Shown: positions 1 through 7,273, counted from the stretch's first letter. The stretch: DNA of 34,917 nucleotides from an uncultured Muribaculaceae bacterium (GCA_910584735.1 CAJUBM010000010.1:1-34917); one strand, 5' to 3'. The notes: generated by a model from the letters alone, not told the origin. Numbers and translations: made by a program.

Positions 1-9
1 AAATATTAA

Positions 10-927
10 TATTTTAATAACAGTGGTAAGATTTTTATCGCACCACTACTATTTTCGGAATATGAGCAATCCTCTCCACAATTTGACGCAGATAAATCCA
101 AGACTCGTGGTAAGATTTTCATTCTCGATAGCGACATTACCGGAGACGGCCATATAAACATTGACGATTTACATTGGGAATATCTAAAGAGCGATGGTGA
201 TTTCCGCAGTGAAGAGGTGACAGCTCTCCGCGATGAGGCTGATATTATAGTTACGAACCCTCCATTTTCTCTGTTCCGCGAATTCCTTGCATGGATAACT
301 GACGCGGATAAGCAATTTATAATAATTGGGAATATAAATGCCATTACTTATCCACAGGCATTCCCCCTAATTATGGCTGACAAGATGTGGCTGGGTGTGA
401 CCATTCATTCGGGAGATAGGGAATTTGAAGTTCCGCAAGAATATCCGTTGAATGCTGCCGGATGGCGCGTTGATGAAACTGGAAGAAAGTTCATTCGTGT
501 TAAAGGCGTTCGATGGTTTACAAATATTGATCATGGCGATAGGCATGAGCCATTGGATTTAATGACAATGACGGACAACATACGTTTTTCAAGGCATAAA
601 GATATTGTCGGCAAGGAATATCGGCATTATATAAATTACGATGCAATAGAAATTCCTTATGGAGATGCAATCCCATCTGACTATGATGGGGCTATGGGCG
701 TACCTATAACATTTCTCGATAAATATTGTCCAGACCAATTTGAGATACTTGGTATAGATGGTGGAGATATGGGAGCTTCGTATGGGATTAGTGCGAATCT
801 TACTCAAGAAGAGTGTAATGCTTTATTCAGAGAACATAAAGGCTTTCGACGTGGCAAATTATGCTATCGTAATGACGATGGTAGATTAGAAGTATGTTAT
901 CGTAGAATTTTAATCCGTAAAAGATAA
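10..927 (+). CDS. EcoRI-family adenine-specific DNA methyltransferase, 5' end incomplete
   Basis: The gene product would transfer a methyl group from S-adenosylmethionine to N6 of adenine in DNA. The reading frame carries the amino-methyltransferase motif IV TNPPFSLF (NPPF at 256-267), preceded by GDGDFRSEE and followed by IIGNINAITY and GVPITFLDKYCPDQFEIL, all matching the EcoRI methyltransferase family as I remember it. NPPF falls near codon 83 of the open frame; in M.EcoRI it lies near residue 140, so roughly 55-60 N-terminal residues, including part of the cofactor-binding region, are missing. There is an in-frame TAA at 7-9 and no ATG, GTG or TTG before the GTG at 217, which is inside the domain. 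The upstream part is therefore either in another frame (frameshift) or lost. The stop is 6 bp before the DUF262-HNH gene, which suggests one operon. The family call is firm; whether the gene is intact is not. Confidence 0.8.
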   Translation, partial: YFNNSGKIFIAPLLFSEYEQSSPQFDADKSKTRGKIFILDSDITGDGHINIDDLHWEYLKSDGDFRSEEVTALRDEADIIVTNPPFSLFREFLAWITDADKQFIIIGNINAITYPQAFPLIMADKMWLGVTIHSGDREFEVPQEYPLNAAGWRVDETGRKFIRVKGVRWFTNIDHGDRHEPLDLMTMTDNIRFSRHKDIVGKEYRHYINYDAIEIPYGDAIPSDYDGAMGVPITFLDKYCPDQFEILGIDGGDMGASYGISANLTQEECNALFREHKGFRRGKLCYRNDDGRLEVCYRRILIRKR

Positions 928-933
928 TTAATC

Positions 934-2100
934 ATGACACCGACACTTCGAATAGATTTTACCGTTGAGGATATATGTAAAGGTTTTGTTTACAACAAAT
1001 CCGAAGGCAGAGGATTATTTGGATTAGATGGCAAACTTACCATTCAACCTGAATATCAGCGCAATTATATTTATAACGATGGAAAGAAAGATGTGGCAGT
1101 AATAGAGTCACTACTTAAAGGTTATCCCCTTGGTCTAATTTATTTCAATCAAACTCCGTCTGGCCAACTTGAAGTATTAGACGGACAGCAGAGAATAACC
1201 TCTTTCGGTCGTTATGTCACGGATAAATTTGCTATAATACGTAATGGACGCGAGACTTACTTTTCAGGTCTTGATGATAATCTAAAAGAAAGGATATTGA
1301 AATCAAAGCTCGTGGTTTTTATTTGCGAAGGAACTGAGACTGAAATAAAGGAATGGTTCGAGACCATCAATATTGCAGGTGTACCACTTAATGATCAGGA
1401 ACGCCGAAATGCTGTGCATAGCGGTTCATTTGTGACTGCGGCAAAAAGAGTATTCAGTAATTCTCAAAATTCGGCTATACAAAAATGGAGTCACTATGTC
1501 AGTGGAGATGTCAAACGCCAGAAATACCTTGAATGTGCCCTTGACTGGATAAGTCGTTCCAAAGGAATATCTATTGACGCTTATATGAGTGCACATCGTT
1601 TTGACACTTCTATTGAAGAATTGGAAAATTATTTCAATTCTGTGATTGATTGGGTGTCCGGATTATTTGAGACAACAGAGAATATGGCAGGTTTGGAATG
1701 GGGCCGATTATATGAGGTATATCATGAAGTGCCATACGACCATACCGCTCTCAATTTCCGTGTTAATGAATTATTGCGGGACGAATCTATCCGCAAACGG
1801 TCAAACATCTATGAATATGTCTTAGGAGGGGAGGAAAAGCCTATTCTCCTCGAAATCCGGATATTCGAGGAATCGACAAAGAAAATTGTTTACAATCGGC
1901 AGACTGAACAGGCAAGAGCAAACGGTGTATCAAACTGTCCTTTGTGTGCCTTCGGAAATGATAGCAACCGAACTCGCATATATAAACTAAAAGAGATGGA
2001 TGCCGACCATGTCACCGCTTGGAGCAGAGGCGGCACGACAACCATAGATAACTGCCAGCTGCTTTGCAAAACCCACAATCGAGCAAAAGGCAATAAATAG
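934..2100 (+). CDS. DUF262 / HNH endonuclease protein, candidate restriction partner
   Basis: A 388-residue protein with two recognisable parts. The N-terminal DUF262 (ParB/GmrS-like) region has YQRNY near residue 41 and the signature DGQQR at residues 83-87. The C-terminus is an HNH nuclease fold: a Cys pair at 335 and 338, DADH with the catalytic-type His359, GG at 366-367, Asn373, and LLCKTHN with Cys378 and His381. DUF262 proteins of the GmrSD type act as NTP-linked nucleases, often against modified phage DNA, while HNH domains cut DNA. The ATG lies 6 bp after the methyltransferase stop, so the two are probably co-transcribed. This suggests, by inference, a restriction-modification-like pair with the DUF262-HNH protein as nuclease. 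It could also be an independent defence nuclease. Confidence 0.85.
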   Translation: MTPTLRIDFTVEDICKGFVYNKSEGRGLFGLDGKLTIQPEYQRNYIYNDGKKDVAVIESLLKGYPLGLIYFNQTPSGQLEVLDGQQRITSFGRYVTDKFAIIRNGRETYFSGLDDNLKERILKSKLVVFICEGTETEIKEWFETINIAGVPLNDQERRNAVHSGSFVTAAKRVFSNSQNSAIQKWSHYVSGDVKRQKYLECALDWISRSKGISIDAYMSAHRFDTSIEELENYFNSVIDWVSGLFETTENMAGLEWGRLYEVYHEVPYDHTALNFRVNELLRDESIRKRSNIYEYVLGGEEKPILLEIRIFEESTKKIVYNRQTEQARANGVSNCPLCAFGNDSNRTRIYKLKEMDADHVTAWSRGGTTTIDNCQLLCKTHNRAKGNK

Positions 2101-2123
2101 AATATAACGTAAAAGTTTATATT
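2101..2123. terminator. Weak AT-rich inverted repeat between convergent genes
   Basis: Arms AATATAA (2101-2107) and TTATATT (2117-2123) are separated by 9 nt, between the end of the DUF262-HNH gene and the end of the convergent membrane-protein gene. The stem is short and has no G/C, so a terminator role is only plausible from its position. Confidence 0.25.
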
Positions 2124-2132
2124 CGTTGCTTA

Positions 2133-2552
2133 TTAAGCCTCTGTCTCCTCTGAGTTTTTTGCGTGTTCTTTTAATTGATCCAATACATCATCTATCGTGG
2201 ATCCTTTCCTACAGAGGTTTATCAAGCTAATCAAAAGATATATGCCTGCTACAATAGTAAGAAGTATAAAAATGGCTTCCCATACTGCGGATTTTATGCC
2301 AAGAAAGTTTGTATCAAATGTTGCGGTTAAGTCAGCAAGAAGTAATGCGATGAAAATTGCTAATGGATTTATCCAATCGGTATTTCGCTTTAATTTAGCA
2401 TGATGGTCCTGTAATATTAGTTTCATTCGATCGATGTTCACTATTACTATTTCTTGAGAAATATTTTTATGAACTACCAATTGACTACCAATATCGCTGT
2501 TTAAATCGATATTCATGGATTTTCGTTGTCCTTTGCCGTTTGGGGTACTCAT
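2133..2552 (-). CDS. Small two-helix membrane protein, unknown function
   Basis: I do not recognise the family. Starting at the ATG at 2552, the product has 139 residues. A polar N-terminal half with IVIVNIDRMKLILQD is followed by two hydrophobic segments, about WINPLAIFIALLLADLTATF and AVWEAIFILLTIVAGIYLL, and a charged tail ending NSEETEA. That predicts an inner-membrane protein with two helices and a cytoplasmic C-terminus. I chose this start because it gives an ATGA overlap with the stop of the upstream zinc-ribbon gene and has AAGGAA just before it; an open frame extends to 2624 but lies inside the neighbour. The tight overlap suggests translational coupling and a joint role with the zinc-ribbon protein. 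Confidence 0.7.
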   Translation of the reverse strand: MSTPNGKGQRKSMNIDLNSDIGSQLVVHKNISQEIVIVNIDRMKLILQDHHAKLKRNTDWINPLAIFIALLLADLTATFDTNFLGIKSAVWEAIFILLTIVAGIYLLISLINLCRKGSTIDDVLDQLKEHAKNSEETEA

Positions 2553-2830
2553 TTTCCTTCGTTTTGATTTAACAATCCGAGCACTCCTAATGCATGGTGA
2601 CTTATAAAACCACAATTGGCACATACAATTCCTATACTTGGGATTGATGGCCCCCCTAAAACCATGCTTTGAAGATCTGCATTTATAGGCGAATTAAAGT
2701 ATCCATCGGTAATGATGAAATTACTTCTATGGCACATAGGACAAACTAGATTAGAAATGCGATTTGATAACACATTCGCGATTTTTCTTTTTTCGTCCTC
2801 CGTGAGTGTTTGTTGAGGTATTGTATTCAT
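2549..2830 (-). CDS. Small zinc-ribbon protein, unknown function
   Basis: A 93-residue protein with two Cys pairs, CPMC in the N-terminal half and CANC about 35 residues later, which fits a single zinc-ribbon fold. No catalytic motif or membrane segment is visible. It lies 6 bp downstream of the AlbA_2 regulator gene and overlaps the next gene by four bases (ATGA), so the three probably form one minus-strand transcript. The protein could be an adaptor or nucleic-acid-binding partner of the membrane protein or the regulator. The family is not recognised. Confidence 0.7.
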   Translation of the reverse strand: MNTIPQQTLTEDEKRKIANVLSNRISNLVCPMCHRSNFIITDGYFNSPINADLQSMVLGGPSIPSIGIVCANCGFISHHALGVLGLLNQNEGK

Positions 2831-2836
2831 ATTAAT

Positions 2837-4312
2837 TTAGTTATAATCATGTTGGTGGATGCTCCAATAACCGGCTTTATCGCTTCCATTACGTCTGATA
2901 AAGCCTAATTCGCGTAGCGACTTTGTTGCTCGTTCAACCGTTTTGACTGCAACAGAGATTACAGCAGCAATTTCAGAGTGAGTTATTGATGGGTTTTGTT
3001 TAATTAAATCAAGTACCTTAGCTTGCGTATCTGTCAATTTTACACCGACATTTACACCGACATTTACACCGACATTTACACCGACATTCTTAGCGACATC
3101 AGTGTTGTCGGTGTCTGTTAACCGTTGGATTGCGGATTTGAGGGGGAAGGTGACTGTGGCGATGGTGCGGTCGCTTTCGATGGTTGGTTTGGTGCCGGTC
3201 AAGGTCTCCCAACTTGTGAGCTTATTCATGCCGTATCCGGCGTTTTCGGCTATGCCGACGTAGCGGAAGAGCTTGGCTATGGTTGGGTTGCGAAGCTTGG
3301 AGTATATCTTGCCAAGTATTTCGCTTACAGGCAGAGGGAAGGCACCTCCGTTCATAAACTCGATATGATCGGTATATACTCGAACACACGAGCGCAATGA
3401 ATCGAAGTGGTCGCAGTGCATCACCATATTAGCCAATGCCTCGCGGAGAACCTTGTACTGGCTTTCGTCTGTTGTTGCGAAACCGTCATCCTTGATGTGT
3501 ATCGGGGCATCAACAAGGGTACGGAACCGGCGCAGTATAATCTGCACAGCCTCCCAGATGTTCTGCTGTTCCGGAATGCGGTAGGTATATCTGACCTCCG
3601 CCTGTTGGATTGTCGGTGCCGGAATTTCGATATAGTCAACGCAGAATGTTGGGACGTAGCGTAATACATAGGGAGTCTTACCGAACATCAAGAGACCCGC
3701 ATAAGTGAGCAGCCCTTTATTGGTGATATTGACCTGCTCGCAAAACTCGGCATCGCTGACTTCGCGCAAGTCCACAAGGTTGCTTGTCTCTCCAAGGGCA
3801 AACCGATAGTTGTGCAGGGTATCAAGGTTTAACATCTCAATCCCGGAATCTGGAATTGTCTCCTCGGTTTTCTTCCCGAATGACTGATTGCGGAACATGG
3901 CACGTATTTCTCCTTCCGTCGCTCTTTGGTCGCCACTTCCCATTCGGATAAACGTATTGGTGGGGCTGCCGAAATATACAGGCTTTGTCTCCACTTCCGG
4001 GATGTAGAAAGCGAGCAGTTTGCAGCCGTCAACCGTATATTGCTTGGAGAGTGCGAAAATAGTGGTATTGAACTTGCCGGAACGCAGTGTGCCAAGGAAA
4101 TCTTGTTCGAGTTTCTCTCTGTTATCCACACCTTGAATCTCGAACGTCTTGCCGGATTGCTTCACTCCAAGCACAATCCAACCGCCGGAGGTATTGGAAA
4201 ACGCGCTGACAGTCTCCCATATATTCTTCGGCAGTTCAGACTTCGCGGCCTTGACCTCGAAATCTTCCCATTCTATGTCGCGCAGCCTCGCTGCAAGTTC
4301 CTGTTTCGTCAT
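2837..4312 (-). CDS. AlbA_2 (Schlafen-like) ATP-binding domain protein with C-terminal winged HTH
   Basis: A 491-residue protein of the family usually annotated as putative DNA-binding/ATP-binding transcriptional regulator. The AlbA_2 domain is N-terminal, with WEDFEVKAAKSELPKNIWE and AFSNTSGGWIVLGV at about residues 15-50. A HATPase_c_4-like region follows, with LREALANMVMHCDHF and FMNGGAFPLP, and then AENAGYGMNKL. The C-terminus (about 426-491) looks like a winged helix: LTDTQAKVLDLIKQNP, then ITHSEIAAVISVAVKTVERA. Between them is a four-residue repeat NVGV at about 409-425, encoded by a perfect 12-bp tandem repeat. Such proteins are common in mobile islands and are often near defence genes; the molecular role here is not known. 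It heads a likely operon with the zinc-ribbon and membrane proteins. Confidence 0.85.
   Translation of the reverse strand: MTKQELAARLRDIEWEDFEVKAAKSELPKNIWETVSAFSNTSGGWIVLGVKQSGKTFEIQGVDNREKLEQDFLGTLRSGKFNTTIFALSKQYTVDGCKLLAFYIPEVETKPVYFGSPTNTFIRMGSGDQRATEGEIRAMFRNQSFGKKTEETIPDSGIEMLNLDTLHNYRFALGETSNLVDLREVSDAEFCEQVNITNKGLLTYAGLLMFGKTPYVLRYVPTFCVDYIEIPAPTIQQAEVRYTYRIPEQQNIWEAVQIILRRFRTLVDAPIHIKDDGFATTDESQYKVLREALANMVMHCDHFDSLRSCVRVYTDHIEFMNGGAFPLPVSEILGKIYSKLRNPTIAKLFRYVGIAENAGYGMNKLTSWETLTGTKPTIESDRTIATVTFPLKSAIQRLTDTDNTDVAKNVGVNVGVNVGVNVGVKLTDTQAKVLDLIKQNPSITHSEIAAVISVAVKTVERATKSLRELGFIRRNGSDKAGYWSIHQHDYN
3039..3086 (-). repeat. Perfect 12-bp tandem repeat, four copies, coding for NVGV
   Basis: Four identical units TTTACACCGACA (plus-strand reading) start at 3039, 3051, 3063 and 3075. 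The unit is a multiple of three, so copy-number change would lengthen or shorten the linker before the winged-helix domain of the AlbA_2 protein without breaking the frame. Confidence 0.95.
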
Positions 4313-4319
4313 TCTAATG

Positions 4320-4350
4320 CAAAGTTAGTCAATTTTCGCCATTACGACAA
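4320..4350 (-). promoter_or_regulatory. Promoter of the AlbA_2 gene, nearly leaderless
   Basis: On the minus strand TAACTTTG (4327-4320) matches the Bacteroidota -7 element TAnnTTTG. ATTG (4351-4348), 20 nt upstream, fits the -33 box. A start about 7 nt after the -7 element falls at or next to the ATG at 4312, so the transcript would have almost no leader. Confidence 0.65.
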
Positions 4351-4394
4351 TAGCCATCAGGCATTTAGGACGATTTAGTAATAAAAATTTTTCT

Positions 4395-4408
4395 CTCACG
4401 CGCGTGAG
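4395..4408. repeat. 14-bp GC-rich perfect palindrome next to an A/T tract
   Basis: CTCACGCGCGTGAG is a perfect palindrome. On the minus strand it is followed by AGAAAAATTTTTATT, which resembles a terminator with a short T tract and would stop transcription from the integrase side before the AlbA_2 promoter. An alternative pairing of TTCTCTC (4391-4397) with GAGAGAA (4412-4418) is possible. It could equally be a protein-binding site. Confidence 0.45.
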
Positions 4409-4444
4409 TGGGAGAGAATATATTATTTATATCTATATAATATA

Positions 4445-4492
4445 TGTCCCCAAAAGTGTCCCCAAAGGTGTCCGAAGATGTGTCCCCAAAGG
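4445..4492. repeat. Imperfect 12-bp tandem repeat, four copies
   Basis: Units with consensus TGTCCCCAAAGG start at 4445, 4457, 4469 and 4481, with exactly 12 bp between starts; the third copy is diverged. On the minus strand the repeat reads as a TFGD-type four-residue repeat ending at TAG/TAA stops downstream. No gene that I can support covers it. Confidence 0.85.
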
Positions 4493-4525
4493 TGGTGGAG
4501 AATGAGGCGCAAAAGGGTCTGTTTA

Positions 4526-4555
4526 TCACTCCTGCCGTGGGTGTGACAGGAGTGA
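4526..4555 (-). terminator. Hairpin just downstream of the integrase
   Basis: TCACTCCTG (4526-4534) pairs with CAGGAGTGA (4547-4555) over a 12-nt loop, beginning 10 nt after the integrase stop on the minus strand. A CCCTTTTGCG run follows shortly after, so a rho-independent terminator for the integrase is likely. Confidence 0.6.
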
Positions 4556-4564
4556 ATAAGCGGC

Positions 4565-5689
4565 TTATTTGAGTAGGTTGAAGCCCTGGATTACGCTGGT
4601 CTGGAGGACTTGGGCGTATTTCTCCGTCATTGTCACGTTGGAGTGGGCGAGCATCTTGCTCACTGTCTCGATTCCGACGCCCTTTGTCAAAGCCCATGTA
4701 GCGAAGGTGTGACGGCCGACGTGCATTGTCAGGTTGATGTGCAGCTTCGCCATGCCCGCAATCAACTTGAGCTGGTCGTTGCACTTCTGGTTGCTCATAA
4801 GGTTGAGGTTGTAGCCATATTTCTTGAGTATGGCTATCGCCTTGGGGAGCAGCACTATGGTGTAGGGCATACCGGTTTTCAGGCGTTTGTCGCGTATGCA
4901 GTAGTCGTCTCCCTGCCTGAACACGTCCGACTTCTTTATTTTCACGAGGTCGGAATAGGCAAGCCCCGTGTAGCAGGAGAAGATGAACATATCGCGCACC
5001 TTCTCGGTCATGCCGTACAGCTCAAGGGCATCCACCCGGTCGCGCTCCTCCTCGGTGAGGAACTTTATCCCCTCCGATTTGCCGCGTGAGATCCTCATGC
5101 CGTCGTAGGGGTTGGCCTCCAGCTTCTCGAACTGGATGGCCTCTATTATATAGGGCTTCAGCCGCTTGTGGTAGCCGTGTACCGATGACTGGGCCGTGAC
5201 GCGCTTCCGTATGAAATCGTCCCACAGTCGGATGTTCTTCGGCGTGAGGTCGCAGAAGAAGCGGATAAGCCCGAACTCGCGCAGGCATTTGAGCATGACG
5301 AGGTGCTGGCGGCGCGTCGATTCCGTCACGGGCCTCATGTAGATGCGCTCCTCCAGCCAGTCGAGGAAACTGCCCGACGAGCCTTGCACCTTTGTTTTCT
5401 TGACTTTCTTGAGAAGGGAGAGGTCGTACTCTCCCTTTTTGGAGGCGATTGTCGCCATCTTCTCGTGCAGCCCGTCATAGACGCGGCGGATCTGCTCGTT
5501 GAGCCTGTCTGCCTCGGGGTGGTTGACAACCTCCCTTCCGCTCCACTGCTGTTTCAGGACTGCGACACCTGTGGAGAGCCGGACACGCTCGCGGTTGTAC
5601 GACACCTCTATCTCCACGGTGCCGGGGTTGACTGCCGAAGCCTTCTTGCGGCGGTCGAAAATCACTTTGATCTGGGGGATTCCTGCCAT
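4565..5689 (-). CDS. Tyrosine recombinase / integrase of the Bacteroidota type
   Basis: A 374-residue site-specific recombinase that should catalyse integration and excision of the island. The N-terminus matches an Arm-DNA-binding and SAM-like core-binding arrangement (QIKVIFDRRKKA, then FLDWLEERIYMRPV and LKPYIIEAIQFEKLEANPYDGM). The catalytic domain has RLKTGMPYTI, with the beta-hairpin Lys, HVGRHTFATW for HxxR, and LAHSNVTMTEKYAQV with the Tyr nucleophile. The position of the first catalytic Arg reads CYTGLAYSDL, with Ala rather than Arg; IntDOT of CTnDOT also lacks this Arg, so activity is not excluded. Full length for the family. The ATG at 5689 is followed upstream by the repeat-rich noncoding region, then tRNA-Arg. 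Nearly all residues typical of an active enzyme are present. Confidence 0.93.
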   Translation of the reverse strand: MAGIPQIKVIFDRRKKASAVNPGTVEIEVSYNRERVRLSTGVAVLKQQWSGREVVNHPEADRLNEQIRRVYDGLHEKMATIASKKGEYDLSLLKKVKKTKVQGSSGSFLDWLEERIYMRPVTESTRRQHLVMLKCLREFGLIRFFCDLTPKNIRLWDDFIRKRVTAQSSVHGYHKRLKPYIIEAIQFEKLEANPYDGMRISRGKSEGIKFLTEEERDRVDALELYGMTEKVRDMFIFSCYTGLAYSDLVKIKKSDVFRQGDDYCIRDKRLKTGMPYTIVLLPKAIAILKKYGYNLNLMSNQKCNDQLKLIAGMAKLHINLTMHVGRHTFATWALTKGVGIETVSKMLAHSNVTMTEKYAQVLQTSVIQGFNLLK

Positions 5690-5731
5690 AATCTAATGGT
5701 GTTAAGGGTGATACATTGTTTTTGGTGGGGT

Positions 5732-5985
5732 TGTGGTACACGAAAAAGCGTGTACCACACAGCCCGGAAAATGTACCACAAGTGTACCACACACCATTTC
5801 AACGTCTCGCGGTAGCGACGTGTTGCCGCCCCCGAATCTTTTGGAATGATTTAGCACAAAATAGCAAATATCAGAGAGTTGGGCTGCAACACACCCACCC
5901 GTGCCTGTTGCGTGGCCGGGTGCCTGACGGCGGTCTGATATATTGGGGAAATGCCGGTACATTTGTGGTACATTTTTGTGGTACA
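5732..5985. repeat. Six copies of a 9-mer between integrase and tRNA-Arg
   Basis: TGTGGTACA occurs at 5732-5740, 5964-5972 and 5977-5985, and its reverse complement TGTACCACA at 5751-5759, 5772-5780 and 5783-5791. The copies group as four near the integrase start and two toward the tRNA. Spacings of 11 and 13 bp within pairs are close to one helical turn. The region 5690-6167 has no gene I can support. The layout fits integrase arm-type sites or excisionase/repressor sites, but this is inference. Confidence 0.85.
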
Positions 5986-6167
5986 TCCACGAAATTTGTA
6001 CTAAAGATAATGTGCTAAACCGAGACTAACAAATGCTATAACGGGCTACGGGCTGAAAATGGCAGGAGTGCTAAATCGTTACAAGTCAAAGTGTTACCAA
6101 ATTGCTAAACATTGGCGCAGTGACAGTTACGGACACGAAAAAGAGCCATCGAATGATGACCCTTGTG

Positions 6168-6241
<74 letters not shown>

Positions 6242-6307
6242 AAAAGCAAAGCGGTAGAATCAAGGGCGGCAAAATATATGGCGCCTTTAAAGGATGCTTT
6301 GCAGATG

Positions 6308-6315
6308 CAAAGTTA
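6308..6315 (-). promoter_or_regulatory. -7 element upstream of tRNA-Arg
   Basis: Minus-strand TAACTTTG lies about 67 nt before the tRNA 5' end. No good -33 box is seen at the expected distance, so it is a moderate candidate for the tRNA promoter. Confidence 0.45.
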
Positions 6316-6346
6316 CGACTTTTTTTGAAATTAGAGGGTATCGTGG

Positions 6347-7252
6347 CTAAATAAAGTCCGGCAATGCGGCTAAAGCTGACGCAAGAGCCTTGCGTGTGGG
6401 TTCTGTCACAGGCACGAGGGGGAGGCGGAGTACGTCATCGGCGAGCCCCATCTCGGCCAACAGGGCCTTTATTCCGGAGGGATTGCCATCTGCAAACAGG
6501 TAGCGATACAGGGGCTGCAACGGACGGTCTATCGCCCCGGCTTCGGCAAAACGTCCTTCAAGAGCCAGACGCACCATACGCGAGAACCGGGCCGGGAGGG
6601 CGTTGGCGACAACAGATATAACGCCTTCAGCCCCCATTGCTACCAAGGGAAGGGTAAGGGCATCGTCCCCGCTGAGAACAGTGAAACCATCGGGTTTCTT
6701 CTCTATAATCTCGCGAATCTGACCGATACGCCCGGAGGCTTCCTTCACACCGATAATCTTCCCGGGATAATTGGCAGCCAGGGCCAGGGTGGTGGCGGCA
6801 TCCATATTGGCGCCTGTCCGCGATGGCACGTTATAAAGTATCACCGGCAGAGGGGAAGCCTGTGCCACCTCAGAAAAATGGCGCAATATCCCTTCTTGTG
6901 AGGGACGGTTGTAGAATGGCACTACTGACAATATGGCGGAATATCCCGCGAAGTCCATCTTGCGGAGTTGCTCGCAGAGGAAGACAGTGGCATTGGAACT
7001 CATTCCCAGCACCAGAGGCACACGCCCGGCGGCATGTCGCGCAACGAACGAAGCTACTTCCCGTCTTTCCTCCCATGTCATCGTCACGGCCTCGCCCGTG
7101 GTGGCCAGAACCACGATATAATCCACGCCGTTATCAATCTGGTAGTCCACCAAACGCCCTAAGGCATCGAAATCTATGGTGAAGTCTTTTTTGAAAGGGG
7201 TGGCCAAGGCAACTCCCGTGCCACGTATATCTATATTGAATCGGTCGCTCAT
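6347..7252 (-). CDS. dapA: 4-hydroxy-tetrahydrodipicolinate synthase
   Basis: Condenses pyruvate with L-aspartate semialdehyde in the first committed step of the diaminopimelate/lysine pathway, in the cytoplasm. The 301-residue product shows the (beta/alpha)8 aldolase motifs: TTGEA at 51-55, YNVPSRTG with Tyr140 and Arg145, and GVKEASG with the Schiff-base Lys170. Length fits the family (about 290-300). I chose the ATG at 7252 because MSDRFNIDIRGTGVALATPF aligns with DapA N-termini, and a -7 element ends 22 nt upstream; the longer frame to 7303 would run through the promoter. It is alone on its strand, with tRNA-Arg downstream. Diaminopimelate is also needed for peptidoglycan, so this is core metabolism. 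Confidence 0.96.
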   Translation of the reverse strand: MSDRFNIDIRGTGVALATPFKKDFTIDFDALGRLVDYQIDNGVDYIVVLATTGEAVTMTWEERREVASFVARHAAGRVPLVLGMSSNATVFLCEQLRKMDFAGYSAILSVVPFYNRPSQEGILRHFSEVAQASPLPVILYNVPSRTGANMDAATTLALAANYPGKIIGVKEASGRIGQIREIIEKKPDGFTVLSGDDALTLPLVAMGAEGVISVVANALPARFSRMVRLALEGRFAEAGAIDRPLQPLYRYLFADGNPSGIKALLAEMGLADDVLRLPLVPVTEPTRKALASALAALPDFI

Positions 7253-7273
7253 TAATTTTTCTATTATTATCGG

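Larger units (their letters stand above)
1..6167. mobile_element. Probable integrative island at tRNA-Arg (right end only)
   Basis: The stretch runs from the left edge to the 3' end of tRNA-Arg. It holds a tyrosine integrase, which lies nearest the tRNA, and accessory genes (methyltransferase, DUF262-HNH nuclease, AlbA_2 regulator, zinc-ribbon and membrane proteins). The genes are visibly more AT-rich than the core genes that start at dapA. Tyrosine recombinases commonly target tRNA 3' ends, and the tRNA on the minus strand points its 3' end at the integrase, as expected for such an insertion. I could not find a second copy of the tRNA 3' end inside the window, so the other boundary must lie to the left, and the exact attachment core is not resolved. 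Confidence 0.55.

Noticed and set aside
2553..2624. Longer N-terminus for the two-helix membrane protein
   Set aside because: It lies wholly within the zinc-ribbon gene; the ATGA overlap start at 2552 has a better ribosome-binding context.
3039..3086. Possible CRISPR array
   Set aside because: The units are directly adjacent 12-mers without spacers and lie inside a coding frame.
4365..4784. 139-residue minus-strand open frame across the end of the integrase
   Set aside because: Its first half is a shadow frame of the integrase and its second half reads through the 12-bp repeat; no start signal. Kept only as a repeat.
5475..6018. Several open frames of 90-105 residues on both strands between integrase and tRNA
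   Set aside because: They are made by the repeated 9-mers and have no family resemblance or start signals.
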